From the NCBI GenBank assembly GCA_021794835.1, contig JAJYQA010000041.1, forward strand, positions 1 through 64,000: a stretch of DNA of 64,000 bases. Direction: 5' to 3'. This document shows, in pieces, positions 7,957 to 16,369 of this stretch; the first letter of the stretch is position 1; every line of letters starts with the position of its first letter. The DNA comes from Actinomycetes bacterium. GTDB taxonomy: Bacteria; Actinomycetota; Aquicultoria; Aquicultorales; Aquicultoraceae. The notes beneath the pieces are model-generated. The model searched no databases, was not told the origin of the DNA, and was given only the letters and a program-made list of their open reading frames with translations. The position numbers and the translations under genes are program-made.

Positions 7957-9345
7957 ATGCCTGCTGTTATCGGCTGTTTGGTGCCTCATCCACCGATTAT
8001 TATACCGGAGGTCGGGGGAGAAAACCTGATCAAGGTGACTTCTACCACCCAGGCAATGCTCGATATTGCCAAGGAAGTAGCACAGACCAAGCCTGAGATG
8101 CTGGTGTTTATATCTCCGCATAGTGTGGGCTTTGCTAACAGCATCGCGATCAAAGCAAACCCCAGCCTTTCCGGCTCTTTTGCCAATTTTGGTGCGTCTG
8201 ACGTTAAGTTTTCAGTAAAAAACGACCTAGAGTTTATCGATACGTTTTTAAAGGCTGCAAATGACTACCAGCTATCCGTGACTAAAGTCGGCTCGGGGTT
8301 TGTCAACCTTATGGGTGCAGACGAGCTTGACCACGGGATCATGGTTCCGCTCTACTACCTGCAAAAATGGGTCGATGTCCCGATCGTCTCGCTTGCAATA
8401 AGCCACGGCGGCTTTGATGAGCATTACACGCTGGGAATTGCGATCCAGCAGGCAGCAAACGCCACCGGCAAGAGAGTTGCGCTTATCGCAAGCGGCGATC
8501 TATCCCACAGGCTGACTCCCGGCGCACCGGCAGGCTACGACCCACGGGCAGCTGACTTTGACGCAAAAGTCGAGGAGATTTTTGATACCGGATACTTTGA
8601 TGAACTGGGAAAACTTGACCCATTGTTAATTGAGGCAGCGGGTGAATGCGGACTTCGCTCAATCTACACACTTGCCGGTACGTTTAACAACCATGACGCC
8701 TACGCAAAGATACTGTCCTACGAGGCTCCTTTTGGCGTGGGATATATGGTTGCACCGGTTTATCCTGGGGCCGTATCATCTGCTAAGGACTTATATACCA
8801 CCGAGGTAGAAGACCTGCCGCCTAAAGAGCCTGAGCCGAACATACCGGTCAAACTTGCCAGGTACAGCCTCGAAAAATTTTATGAGCTCGGACATCCAGT
8901 TGATCCGCCCCTGGATACGCCGCCCGATTTGCTTAATAAAAGGGCGGGTGCGTTCGTCTGCATTAAGGTAGATGGAAACTTGAGGGGATGCGTGGGGACA
9001 ATCCAGCCGACGCAAGCCACCCTTGCCGAGGAAATCATGGCAAATGCCATCCAGGCTGCAACCGCCGATCCGAGGTTTAAGCCGGTGACGATAGACGAGG
9101 TACGAGCACTTACGTACTCGGTGGATATCCTCGATGAGCCGGAGAAAATTCCATCCAAGAACATGCTCGATCCAAAAGTTTATGGAGTTATGGTGAAGCG
9201 CGGCTATAACATGGGCCTGCTCTTGCCAAATATCGAGGGCGTAAACACGGCCGATGAGCAGATAGCCATCGCCAAACAAAAGGCGGGAATTGGACTGAAT
9301 GAAGAGGCCGAGCTGTATAGATTCCGCGTAACCAGATACGAGTAG
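7957..9345 (+). CDS. MEMO/LigB-like domain fused to AMMECR1 (AmmeMemoRadiSam protein A type)
   Basis: Two domains are joined in 462 residues. Residues about 1-270 resemble class III extradiol dioxygenase/MEMO proteins, with CLVPHPPIIIPEVG, FISPHS, ELDHGIMVPLYY and ASGDLSHRL supplying likely metal ligands. Residues about 290-460 form an AMMECR1 domain with the hallmark LRGCVGTI. In many anaerobes these two families occur with a radical-SAM partner as the AmmeMemoRadiSam set, of unknown chemistry; that partner is not in this window. A GGAGGG ribosome binding site precedes the ATG, 11 bp after miaB. A link to tRNA modification is only suggested by position. Confidence 0.85.
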   Translation: MPAVIGCLVPHPPIIIPEVGGENLIKVTSTTQAMLDIAKEVAQTKPEMLVFISPHSVGFANSIAIKANPSLSGSFANFGASDVKFSVKNDLEFIDTFLKAANDYQLSVTKVGSGFVNLMGADELDHGIMVPLYYLQKWVDVPIVSLAISHGGFDEHYTLGIAIQQAANATGKRVALIASGDLSHRLTPGAPAGYDPRAADFDAKVEEIFDTGYFDELGKLDPLLIEAAGECGLRSIYTLAGTFNNHDAYAKILSYEAPFGVGYMVAPVYPGAVSSAKDLYTTEVEDLPPKEPEPNIPVKLARYSLEKFYELGHPVDPPLDTPPDLLNKRAGAFVCIKVDGNLRGCVGTIQPTQATLAEEIMANAIQAATADPRFKPVTIDEVRALTYSVDILDEPEKIPSKNMLDPKVYGVMVKRGYNMGLLLPNIEGVNTADEQIAIAKQKAGIGLNEEAELYRFRVTRYE

Positions 9346-9478
9346 TGGCTGATTCATCGGGCCTCCCGCGGTAAGCGGTGGGCAAGATGTAGTTGTCTGG
9401 TTTATCGGGCACGCCATAGTACAGGTAAAACAGTGAATCGGTAAGCTGGTGAACCTTTTAAGAGGAGAGTAGTGTGAG

Positions 9479-10450
9479 TTGACCCCGAATCCCGGATCCA
9501 GGACCCCGTATCCTAAAACAAAACTTATAGCAATCGTCGGCCCCACTGCAACCGGTAAAAGCAACGTTGCGGTTGAGCTTGCAAAACGTATTGGCGGCGA
9601 GATTATATCTGCCGATTCGATGCAGGTATATAAAGGCATGAATATAGGCACCGCTAAAATCACCCCGGAAGAGATGCAAGGCATACCCCATTATCTCATT
9701 GATGTTATAGATCCCGCAGAGGCGTTTAGCGTCGCGGAATATCAGAGGCTGGCAAGACAGGAAATAAGCGGGATAGCGGCGCGGGGTAAAATCCCTATCC
9801 TGGTCGGCGGGACTGGACTATATGTACGCTCGGTTATAGACAAGCTGGAATTCCCAACCGGTGAGACCGCATCCAAAGTGCGGCGGCAACTTGAAGAGAG
9901 GGTAGAAAAGGAGGGCGCCGAGACCCTCTATAAAGAACTGGTTGGAAAAGACCCGGCAGCAGCCGATATCGTGCACCCCAATAACGTACGCCGGATTATT
10001 CGAGCACTCGAGGTTATTGAGCTCACCGGCAAGCCCTTCTCAGAGTTTCATCGCGAATGGGCTAATCGCGAGTCCATATATGACCTTGAGATGTTTGGGC
10101 TTACTATGGATCGGGAATTTTTGCGCCGGCGGATAAACGAGCGCGTGGATAAGATGGTTAGCGCGGGCCTGCTTGATGAGGTAAAGGATCTGGTGGCTCA
10201 CGACTATGAGGGATTTTTGACTTCCCAGCAGGCCATAGGGTATAAAGAATTAATCGGCTATTTAAAGGGTGAAGAGTCTTTTGGAGAAGCCATCGAAAAT
10301 ATCAAGGCCCGTACCAGGCAATATGCAAAAAGGCAGCTCACTTGGTTTAGAGCCGATCCGCGGGTTAAGTGGATAGATGTAGATGGTAAGTCTATTGGTA
10401 AGCTTGTCAGTAATATAATTGATAAGCTTAAGAAGGATGGATTTATTTAA
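9479..10450 (+). CDS. miaA: tRNA dimethylallyltransferase
   Basis: MiaA prenylates A37 of tRNA, the step before MiaB. The 323-residue protein has the P-loop GPTATGKS, the DSMQVYKG motif, GGTGLYVRSVID and the C-terminal RQYAKRQLTWFR. The only usable start is a TTG at 9479 behind AGAGGAGAG. The first 13 or so residues (rich in Pro, Arg, Thr) come from a 7-bp periodic repeat and are not typical of the family; the conserved part begins at KLIAIVGPT. Functionally it forms a pair with miaB upstream. Confidence 0.95.
   Translation: MTPNPGSRTPYPKTKLIAIVGPTATGKSNVAVELAKRIGGEIISADSMQVYKGMNIGTAKITPEEMQGIPHYLIDVIDPAEAFSVAEYQRLARQEISGIAARGKIPILVGGTGLYVRSVIDKLEFPTGETASKVRRQLEERVEKEGAETLYKELVGKDPAAADIVHPNNVRRIIRALEVIELTGKPFSEFHREWANRESIYDLEMFGLTMDREFLRRRINERVDKMVSAGLLDEVKDLVAHDYEGFLTSQQAIGYKELIGYLKGEESFGEAIENIKARTRQYAKRQLTWFRADPRVKWIDVDGKSIGKLVSNIIDKLKKDGFI
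9482..9516 (+). repeat. Heptamer array inside the miaA 5' end
   Basis: The sequence reads in 7-bp steps as GACCCCG, AATCCCG, GATCCAG, GACCCCG, TATCCTA. The same word family (GGATCC, GACCCCGG) occurs in the intergenic stretch near 39590-39620. Here it is translated as the N-terminal residues of MiaA. Confidence 0.6.
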
Positions 10451-10454
10451 AGGG

Positions 10455-10515
10455 TCCAGAGGCCAGGGCCCAGGGTTAAATATCGGCCAATAGGCAATAG
10501 CCAAATATCCAATGG
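10455..10515 (+). repeat. Heptamer arrays between miaA and dapF
   Basis: Two families stand side by side: TCCAGAG, GCCAGGG, CCCAGGG and then CCAATAG, GCAATAG, CCAAATA. Related words occur near 14981-15000 and at 15102-15120. Confidence 0.55.
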
Positions 10516-10518
10516 ATT

Positions 10519-10553
10519 GTCATTGCGAGCAGCAAAGCGACCGTGGCAATCTC
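10519..10553 (+). repeat. Dispersed GTCATTGCGAG...GGCAATCTC repeat
   Basis: A 35-bp imperfect palindrome starts GTCATTGCGAG and ends GTGGCAATCTC, with short ATTGC/GCAAT arms. Repeats of this wording are familiar from intergenic regions of many unrelated bacteria. It ends 25 bp before dapF and contains a GTG that falsely extends the dapF frame. Confidence 0.65.
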
Positions 10554-10578
10554 AATTAAAGCGATTGAGGAAAATAAC

Positions 10579-11418
10579 ATGCAAATCAATTTTGCAAAAT
10601 ATGAAGGCATAGGAAATGACTTCATAATCGTAAACAACTTGGATGGCGCAATCAACCTAAGTCAAGAACAAATTACCGGACTTTGCGACCGTCACTTTGG
10701 TATCGGATCGGATGGGTTAATGTTCGTGCGCCCGTCCAAAGTCGCGGAGTTCTTTATGGATTTTTATAACTCAGACGGTTCGGTTGCTGAGATATGCGGA
10801 AACGGTATCCGTTGTTTTGCAAAGTATCTGCATGATGAGGGACTAACCAACAAAACTATCATCGACATCGAGACAAGAGCCGGCACAAAGACGGTCGAGC
10901 TTATATTTGATGCCGGAAAGGCCGTTGGGGCAAGGGTAGACATGGACAAGCCAATTTTGGAATCGCAAAAAATACCGGTTAGGGCGGCAACTGAGAACCT
11001 TATAAACCAACCGATCGCCATTGACGGCACTAGCTTTAACGCAACCTGTGTCTCAATGGGGAACCCACATTGTGTTATCTTTGTCGAAGACGTAGATAGC
11101 GCTCCGGTTAAGACGCTTGGTCCAAAGGTTGAGACAAGTGAGTATTTCCCGCAAAAAACCAATGTCGAGTTTGTGCGCGTACTTAACCGAAACGAGATCG
11201 ACCTTCGTGTGTGGGAGCGGGGCTGCGGTGAGACGCTAGCTTGCGGTACGGGCGCGTGCGCAACTCTTGTAGCCTGCACGTTAAACAATAAAACCGGCAG
11301 GTCAGCTACAATTCATCTCCCCGGCGGAGATCTCAAGATAAGCTGGGAAGAGGACGATCGCATTATCCTTGAGGGACTGGCAAATAGGGTGTTTGTAGGA
11401 ATAATTAATGTCGATTAG
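10579..11418 (+). CDS. dapF: Diaminopimelate epimerase
   Basis: DapF converts LL- to meso-diaminopimelate for peptidoglycan and lysine. The product has 279 residues from the ATG at 10579, which follows GAGG and begins the typical MQINFAKYEGIGNDF. The two catalytic cysteines are present: Cys73 in ICGNGIRC and the second in GETLACGTGACA. The next gene, dapL, makes its substrate LL-DAP, so the two form a short lysine-branch pair. A longer GTG start at 10543 would lie in a dispersed repeat and is rejected. Confidence 0.97.
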   Translation: MQINFAKYEGIGNDFIIVNNLDGAINLSQEQITGLCDRHFGIGSDGLMFVRPSKVAEFFMDFYNSDGSVAEICGNGIRCFAKYLHDEGLTNKTIIDIETRAGTKTVELIFDAGKAVGARVDMDKPILESQKIPVRAATENLINQPIAIDGTSFNATCVSMGNPHCVIFVEDVDSAPVKTLGPKVETSEYFPQKTNVEFVRVLNRNEIDLRVWERGCGETLACGTGACATLVACTLNNKTGRSATIHLPGGDLKISWEEDDRIILEGLANRVFVGIINVD

Positions 11419-11659
11419 CCCTAAGTTGCTTATTCCAAGCCCCTATTCTATAAGAAACCTGTTTACTTCGGACCGTAGAGGGAATAATCAAACTACTCTA
11501 TCTCAATTGTAAGATCACTGAGCCTTGTCCACACTGTCCATTTCCTAATTTTTCTAATTATATCTAGCATTACCAGCTTAAAATGTGATAGTTTTAAAAA
11601 TATTATCTTGGTTAATCACCTCAGCCATTACTTAAACTCTAGAGGAGGCAAAACAAATA

Positions 11660-12817
11660 ATGAAACTTGCAAGGCGGATTGATAATCTTCCACCGTATCT
11701 TTTCGCGGAAATTGACAAAAAGGTTGTCGAGAAAAGGGCGCAGGGTGTCGATGTAATAAGCTTGGGTATCGGTGACCCTGTTGAGCCGACTCCGCAAAAC
11801 ATCATCGATAAGCTATGTGAACAGGCCAACAACCCGGCAAACCATCGCTATCCGTCATATTCCGGCCTCCCTGCGTTCAGGCAAGCAATCGCAAAATGGT
11901 ATAAGGAGCGTTTTGGAGTCGATCTCGACCCGGTTACGGAAGTTTTGCCGCTTATAGGATCGAAGGAAGGTCTGGCCCATATCGACCTGGCGGTTCTTGA
12001 CCCGGGCGACACCACATTGATTGCCGATCCAGGATATCCCAATTATAATACCGGCGCTATCTTGGCCGGAGTTAATCCGGTCCATGTTCCGTTGCTTGAG
12101 GAAAACGATTTCCTGCCGGACCTCGAAGGAATAGACGTGAAAACTGCCCGAGACGCCAAGATGTTTCTACTTAACTATCCCAACAACCCGACATCCGCCA
12201 TTGCAACCGATGGTTTCTTTAACGACCTTATCGCGTGGGCTGGCAATAATCAGGTTATTATCGGGCATGACAATCCATACTCAGAGATAACATTCGATGG
12301 CTATGTGGCACCGAGTTTCCTGCAATACCCGGGCGCAAAAGATGTGGGCGTCGAGTTTCATTCGCTCTCCAAAACATATAATATGACCGGCTGGCGTATC
12401 GGCTGGGTGTGTGGAAATGCACAAGTCGTCGAGGCGCTGGGAAGGGTAAAGACTCATATCGATTCGGGTATATTTAACGCGATTCAGTACGCCGGAATCG
12501 AGGCGCTTGAGGGGCCGCAGGACATCATTCAAGATATGCGCGAAATCTACACACGTCGCCGCAATACGGTTATGGAGGCGCTCGATAAAATCGGCCTTAA
12601 AGCGCGCAAACCGAAGGCGACGATATATGTATGGGCGAGAGTTCCCGAAGGGTACTCGTCCGCAAGTTTTGCTACACACGTCCTGGATACTGCCGGCGTT
12701 ATTGTGTCTCCAGGAAACGCATATGGCCCGTCGGGCGAGGGCTTCATTAGAATTTGCCTTAGCGTAAAAGATGATCGTCTTGCCGAAGCTCTAGAGCGAA
12801 TTAAAGATTCACTCTAG
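11660..12817 (+). CDS. dapL: LL-diaminopimelate aminotransferase
   Basis: This PLP-dependent class I/II aminotransferase of 385 residues converts tetrahydrodipicolinate directly to LL-diaminopimelate. Family signatures include the N-terminal LPPYLFAEID, SLGIGDPVEPTP, LNYPNNPTSA and the PLP-lysine in HSLSKTYNMTGWRIG (Lys near residue 239). AGAGGAGGC precedes the ATG at 11660. Adjacent dapF epimerises the product. Other aspartate-aminotransferase-like roles cannot be excluded from sequence alone, but context favours DapL. Confidence 0.9.
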   Translation: MKLARRIDNLPPYLFAEIDKKVVEKRAQGVDVISLGIGDPVEPTPQNIIDKLCEQANNPANHRYPSYSGLPAFRQAIAKWYKERFGVDLDPVTEVLPLIGSKEGLAHIDLAVLDPGDTTLIADPGYPNYNTGAILAGVNPVHVPLLEENDFLPDLEGIDVKTARDAKMFLLNYPNNPTSAIATDGFFNDLIAWAGNNQVIIGHDNPYSEITFDGYVAPSFLQYPGAKDVGVEFHSLSKTYNMTGWRIGWVCGNAQVVEALGRVKTHIDSGIFNAIQYAGIEALEGPQDIIQDMREIYTRRRNTVMEALDKIGLKARKPKATIYVWARVPEGYSSASFATHVLDTAGVIVSPGNAYGPSGEGFIRICLSVKDDRLAEALERIKDSL

Positions 12818-12947
12818 GGCGGTGCTGCCGTGCTGCAGTTTTACAACCTATTATGGATTGTTTTGTTGTCCCTGTTTTTGTAATCTACATATGCGACACT
12901 AAATTTCGCGATAAAAATATAAAAGCAGGAACAGAAGGGCGAAAATT

Positions 12948-14231
12948 ATTAAAGACCTATACGATAACAATATAAAAGAGGTCGAGCGGGCTGTCATTAT
13001 CGGCGTGCAGCTTGGAAGCGAATCCGAGTGGGAAGCCGAGCAGTCTTTAAATGAGCTTGGACAGCTAGTTCAAACCGCAGGTGCTGAAGTAGTTGGCTGC
13101 ATCATGCAGCGCATTGAAAAGCCTAACGTGCGCACATTCGTAGGCTCCGGAAAAGCCGAAAGGGTCATGCAGCTCGCAAGAGCTGAGCATGCCGACCTGG
13201 TCATTTTTGATGTCGATCTCTCCCCGTCTCAGCAAAGAAACCTCGAGGGTATCATCTCCAAAGTCAAAATAATTGACCGCACCGGGATAATTATTGACAT
13301 ATTTGCCCAGCATGCGCACTCAGCTGAGGGTAAACTTCAGGTTGAGCTTGCGCAGCTTAATTACCTGTTGCCAAGGCTAAGAGGAATGTGGCAGCACTTA
13401 GAGCGCCAGGGTGTCGGGGGTGTCGGCCTGCGTGGACCAGGCGAGACCCAGCTTGAGACAGATAAGCGGCTCATGAGAAAACGCATCCAGCGACTCAACA
13501 AAGAACTTGAGGAGCTGAAGCAAAACCGCTCAACCCAAAGAAAGCAGCGTAAGAGGCAAGGGATCTACAGCATCGCGCTTGTCGGATACACCAACGCCGG
13601 AAAATCCACGCTTCTTAACGCGCTTACCGGCGCAGATGTTTTGGTTGAAGACAAGCTCTTTGCTACGCTTGATTCCACCTCACGGAAGTTAAACATGGAC
13701 CATCATCGAAAAGAAGTTGTAATCTCGGATACCGTTGGCTTTATCAAGAAACTGCCCCACCAGTTGGTCGCGGCTTTTAGGTCAACCTTAGATGAGGTGA
13801 AGATGGCGGACCTTCTTCTCCATATTGTAGATGCGAGCCACCCACAACTCGAGGGACAGATCAAGGCGGTCGAGGATGTCTTAGAAGAACTCGAGGCAGA
13901 TCAGAAACCGCAGATTTTAATCCTTAACAAAATAGACCTTGTAGATAGTACCGACCGCACGCGTCTTAGAAAGCTTTATCCCGATGCCGTTCAAGTTTCG
14001 GCGGGGGAGGGCATTGGCTTTGATAAGGTAAGAGACGCCATCGATAAGCAGATGCGAAAGGGAATGGTTCGCCTGCATGTTCTTATACCCTACACAAGAG
14101 GGGAACTTATACAGAAACTTTATAGTCTCGGGCTTATCATATCTGAAGACCATACCGCCGAGGGCACCGACATAGTGGCCGATGTGCCGGAGGAGAACTC
14201 GTCCGAATTTTCCTCCTATGTCGCAAGCTAG
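12948..14231 (+). CDS. hflX: GTPase HflX (probable ATT start)
   Basis: HflX is a ribosome-binding GTPase that helps rescue or split stalled ribosomes. Domains in order are an HflX N-terminal domain (through RTFVGSGKAE), a coiled coil rich in Arg/Lys and Glu, the G domain with GYTNAGKST, DTVGFIKKLP and LNKIDL, and a short C-terminal domain. The first ATG/GTG/TTG start is the GTG at 13005. The frame is open above it, however, and encodes the conserved EVERAVIIGVQLG strand. AGAAGGG lies 5-8 nt before ATT codons at 12945/12948, so I place the start there. From 13005 the protein would lack its first strand. Confidence 0.9.
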   Translation: MKDLYDNNIKEVERAVIIGVQLGSESEWEAEQSLNELGQLVQTAGAEVVGCIMQRIEKPNVRTFVGSGKAERVMQLARAEHADLVIFDVDLSPSQQRNLEGIISKVKIIDRTGIIIDIFAQHAHSAEGKLQVELAQLNYLLPRLRGMWQHLERQGVGGVGLRGPGETQLETDKRLMRKRIQRLNKELEELKQNRSTQRKQRKRQGIYSIALVGYTNAGKSTLLNALTGADVLVEDKLFATLDSTSRKLNMDHHRKEVVISDTVGFIKKLPHQLVAAFRSTLDEVKMADLLLHIVDASHPQLEGQIKAVEDVLEELEADQKPQILILNKIDLVDSTDRTRLRKLYPDAVQVSAGEGIGFDKVRDAIDKQMRKGMVRLHVLIPYTRGELIQKLYSLGLIISEDHTAEGTDIVADVPEENSSEFSSYVAS

Positions 14232-14252
14232 CACTTTGCTGGAATAGGTAAC

Positions 14253-14873
14253 TTAAATTTTCCGCATTAACCCGACGACCTTACCGAGGATTGTGACATC
14301 CGAGACGATAATCGGCTCCATCGAATTGTTTTCAGGTTTTAGGACAATGCGATCGCGTTTTTTATAAAATCGCTTAACAGTTGATTCATCACCGATTAAA
14401 GCCACAACTATATCGCCGTCATTTGCAGTCGGCTGCTGCCTAACTATTAGAAAATCGCCGTTTAAGATACCTGCTTCAACCATACTGTTGCCTTTTACCC
14501 TTAGCATAAAGGCATTCTCACCAGCTATCTCAACGGGGAGCGCGAAGTTGTCTTCAATGTTCTCTTGCGCAAAGAGGGGGGTACCGGCGGCAACTCGGCC
14601 CACTAACGGCACGTTTTTTACTTTATCGGGACTTATACCTTTATCACTTAGACGAAAGTCGATTACCTCAAGGGCCCTCGGCTTTGTCGGGTCGCGCCTT
14701 ATATAACCCTTACGCTCAAGAGCGGCCAGATGGCTGTGCACCGTTGAGCTCGATGTCAGACCAACCGCCTGTCCGATCTCCCTAACCGATGGAGGATATC
14801 CTTTTCTATTGATTTCAGCAAGAATAAAATCCAGTATCTGCCGCTGGCGATCAGTTAAATTATCCTGGGACAT
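14253..14873 (-). CDS. lexA: LexA repressor
   Basis: LexA represses SOS genes and cleaves itself on contact with RecA filaments. The 206-residue protein has an N-terminal winged helix (to about residue 65), the Ala96-Gly97 cleavage site, Ser130 in VKGNSM and Lys167 in STVKRF as the catalytic dyad. The ATG at 14873 follows GGAGGG; a longer version adds six unlikely residues. Two LexA boxes upstream (14943-14972) indicate autoregulation, and the recA promoter carries the same box. hflX converges on it with only 21 bp between. Confidence 0.96.
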   Translation of the reverse strand: MSQDNLTDRQRQILDFILAEINRKGYPPSVREIGQAVGLTSSSTVHSHLAALERKGYIRRDPTKPRALEVIDFRLSDKGISPDKVKNVPLVGRVAAGTPLFAQENIEDNFALPVEIAGENAFMLRVKGNSMVEAGILNGDFLIVRQQPTANDGDIVVALIGDESTVKRFYKKRDRIVLKPENNSMEPIIVSDVTILGKVVGLMRKI

Positions 14874-14924
14874 ATTTCCCTCCTTGAAGAGCATCTATAA
14901 GCCTTTAAAGTAGGCACATGCTAA

Positions 14925-14980
14925 CACAGGTCTAATATAACACAAAAACATGTTCGTGCAAACATAGGTTCGCCCGTATT
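14925..14980 (-). promoter_or_regulatory. lexA promoter with two LexA boxes
   Basis: On the minus strand, TTTGCA and TATATT are spaced by 17 bp. CGAACCTATGTTTG (14972-14959) overlaps the -35 and CGAACATGTTTTTG (14956-14943) fills the spacer. Each matches 13 of 14 positions of the box CGAACRNRYGTTYG. Their centres are 16 bp apart, about one and a half turns of the helix. Confidence 0.8.
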
Positions 14981-15008
14981 AGGGTCCAGGGTCTGGCGGA
15001 CAGGGGCT

Positions 15009-15097
15009 AGTGAACCGGTGAGCAGGTGAATCGGTGAATAGGAAAGATTGGTGAATCGGTGAATAGAAAGACCGGTGAAAGGGTGAAAGGGTCTAGA
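15009..15097 (+). repeat. Octamer array GGTGAATC/GGTGAATA
   Basis: About eleven 8-bp units follow each other almost without a break, including GGTGAGCA, GGTGAATC, GGTGAATA, GGTGAAAG and GGTGAAAG. Related words occur near 1291-1318, 9432-9455 and 26371-26390. The array lies between the divergent lexA and acetyltransferase genes and encodes nothing. Confidence 0.75.
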
Positions 15098-15119
15098 AGA
15101 AGCCAATAGCCAATGAATA

Positions 15120-15147
15120 GTCATCCCGAGCGTAGTCGAGGGATCTC
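15120..15147 (+). repeat. Dispersed GTCATCCCGAG...GAGGGATCTC repeat, copy 2
   Basis: A 28-bp element starts GTCATCCCGAG and ends TCGAGGGATCTC, with ATCCC/GGGAT arms. It is related to 1330-1357 and, in layout, to 10519-10553. The rest of the gap between lexA and the next gene (15148-15240) has only A/T-rich sequence without a clear signal. Confidence 0.65.
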
Positions 15148-15258
15148 AATAATACAGTCAAAAATCATTTACTCTCATTACTTGCTTCACTTTGTGAGCC
15201 GTGAGCTATATTATATCTTCTATACCGGCAACTATTAACTTACACATCGGAGGAACCT

Positions 15259-15813
15259 ATGGAAAAAGTAGAGCTTGCCAGCAAAACGTTTATTATCCGC
15301 AAATTAGAAGACAGCGACCTTGAAAGAGCGCTGGAGTTCGCGGATTATCTCAACGAATTGGTTGATGACCCAGAAGCCTTGATTCTGCAAAAAAGCAAGA
15401 AGACATCTGATGAGGAGAGGGAGTGGCTTCTGGGTAGATTGCCTGAGGCGAAATCTGCAAAATCGGTTATGCTTGTCGTTGAGTGCGATAGCTCGATCAT
15501 TGGGCTGGCAGGCGCGCATCTTCGGCCAGAGCGTGCAGACCACGTTGCCGAAGTTGGCGTCTCGATACTAAAAGGTTATCGCGGGATTGGACTGGGCTCC
15601 GTTCTGTTTGAAAAGATAATCGAGTCGGCAAAAGAGCTAAACCCAAGGCCGGCAATGTTAAGGCTCAGCGCCTTTGGCATCAACAAGCGCGCTATCTCTA
15701 CATACGAAAAACATGGCTTCAAAGAAGTCGCCAGGATACCGGACCAGTTCCAACTAGGCGACCAACTTGTAGATGAAGTCGTGATGGTAATATCCTTGTA
15801 TCCGACTAGCTAA
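15259..15813 (+). CDS. GNAT-family N-acetyltransferase
   Basis: The 184-residue protein has the GNAT fold: an N-terminal substrate region, a beta strand AEVGVSILKGYRGIGLGSVLFEKI with the acetyl-CoA loop (R/Q-G-x-G-x-G/A form, YRGIGLGS), and a C-terminal NKRAISTYEKHGFKEV segment typical of the family. GGAGGAACCT precedes the ATG. The acceptor cannot be told from sequence; the layout is like RimJ/RimL or small-molecule acetylases. Its 3' end overlaps the convergent gene by 8 bp. Confidence 0.85.
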   Translation: MEKVELASKTFIIRKLEDSDLERALEFADYLNELVDDPEALILQKSKKTSDEEREWLLGRLPEAKSAKSVMLVVECDSSIIGLAGAHLRPERADHVAEVGVSILKGYRGIGLGSVLFEKIIESAKELNPRPAMLRLSAFGINKRAISTYEKHGFKEVARIPDQFQLGDQLVDEVVMVISLYPTS

Positions 15814-16294
15814 CTATCCCACGAAAAAAGACGACTCGGTCCTGGCCTGGACCCGCATAGTCTTTAACCACTGGAATACCATCTTCGTTTGGCTCACCCA
15901 GTAAATCCATACCGAGATTCTTATGGAAAGATATCGATTCCTTATTGCTACTGGTTGTTATTGCTTTGACATATCTGTAACCATTCTCCTTTGCTTTTGC
16001 AATAAAATGTTCGTATAAGCGCTTTGCCAACCCTTGTCGCCTATAATCTCGATGAGTTGCGACGAATTGAACGTACGCGAGCGGTTCTGTCTGCGAGAAT
16101 AAGCCAAATAGATAGGACAGGACTTGTCCATCTTCTTTTATCACGAACGCATTGTCGCCTAATTCATATATCAGAATCGGATGATGAAGATGCTTTATTT
16201 TGTTTAGTCTCGCAGAGCTGAGATTACCCCAGAACGAATTAAGATTACTAAGTATCTGATCGAAATCGTCCTTAGTACAAGTTGTTATCTGCAT
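15806..16294 (-). CDS. GNAT-family N-acetyltransferase
   Basis: This second GNAT enzyme has 162 residues. Strand beta4 with VQFVATHRDYRRQGLAKRLYEHF carries the acetyl-CoA loop RRQGLAK, followed by YVKAITTSSNKESISFHKNLGM. A C-terminal GIPVVKDYAGPGQDRVVF segment is common in uncharacterised GNATs. It converges on and slightly overlaps the previous acetyltransferase, which is only distantly similar, so a recent duplication is unlikely. The substrate is unknown. Confidence 0.85.
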   Translation of the reverse strand: MQITTCTKDDFDQILSNLNSFWGNLSSARLNKIKHLHHPILIYELGDNAFVIKEDGQVLSYLFGLFSQTEPLAYVQFVATHRDYRRQGLAKRLYEHFIAKAKENGYRYVKAITTSSNKESISFHKNLGMDLLGEPNEDGIPVVKDYAGPGQDRVVFFRGIVS

Positions 16295-16369
16295 ATTCGT
16301 CCCATAATTTACAGTTTTTAGGATGTTTTTAGGATTTCACTAACTAATTGCTTGTTTAGGATAAACATA

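Noticed and set aside
8791-9684. 297-codon minus-strand frame opposite the MEMO-AMMECR1 and miaA genes
   Set aside because: It is a shadow of well-conserved plus-strand genes, has no recognisable domain and no ribosome binding site.
10543-10578. dapF beginning at GTG 10543
   Set aside because: The extra 12 codons lie in a dispersed palindromic repeat; the ATG at 10579 has GAGG and the family N-terminus.
15009-15097. Octamer array as a CRISPR
   Set aside because: Units are 8 bp without spacers, and no cas gene is near. The same holds for all heptamer arrays.
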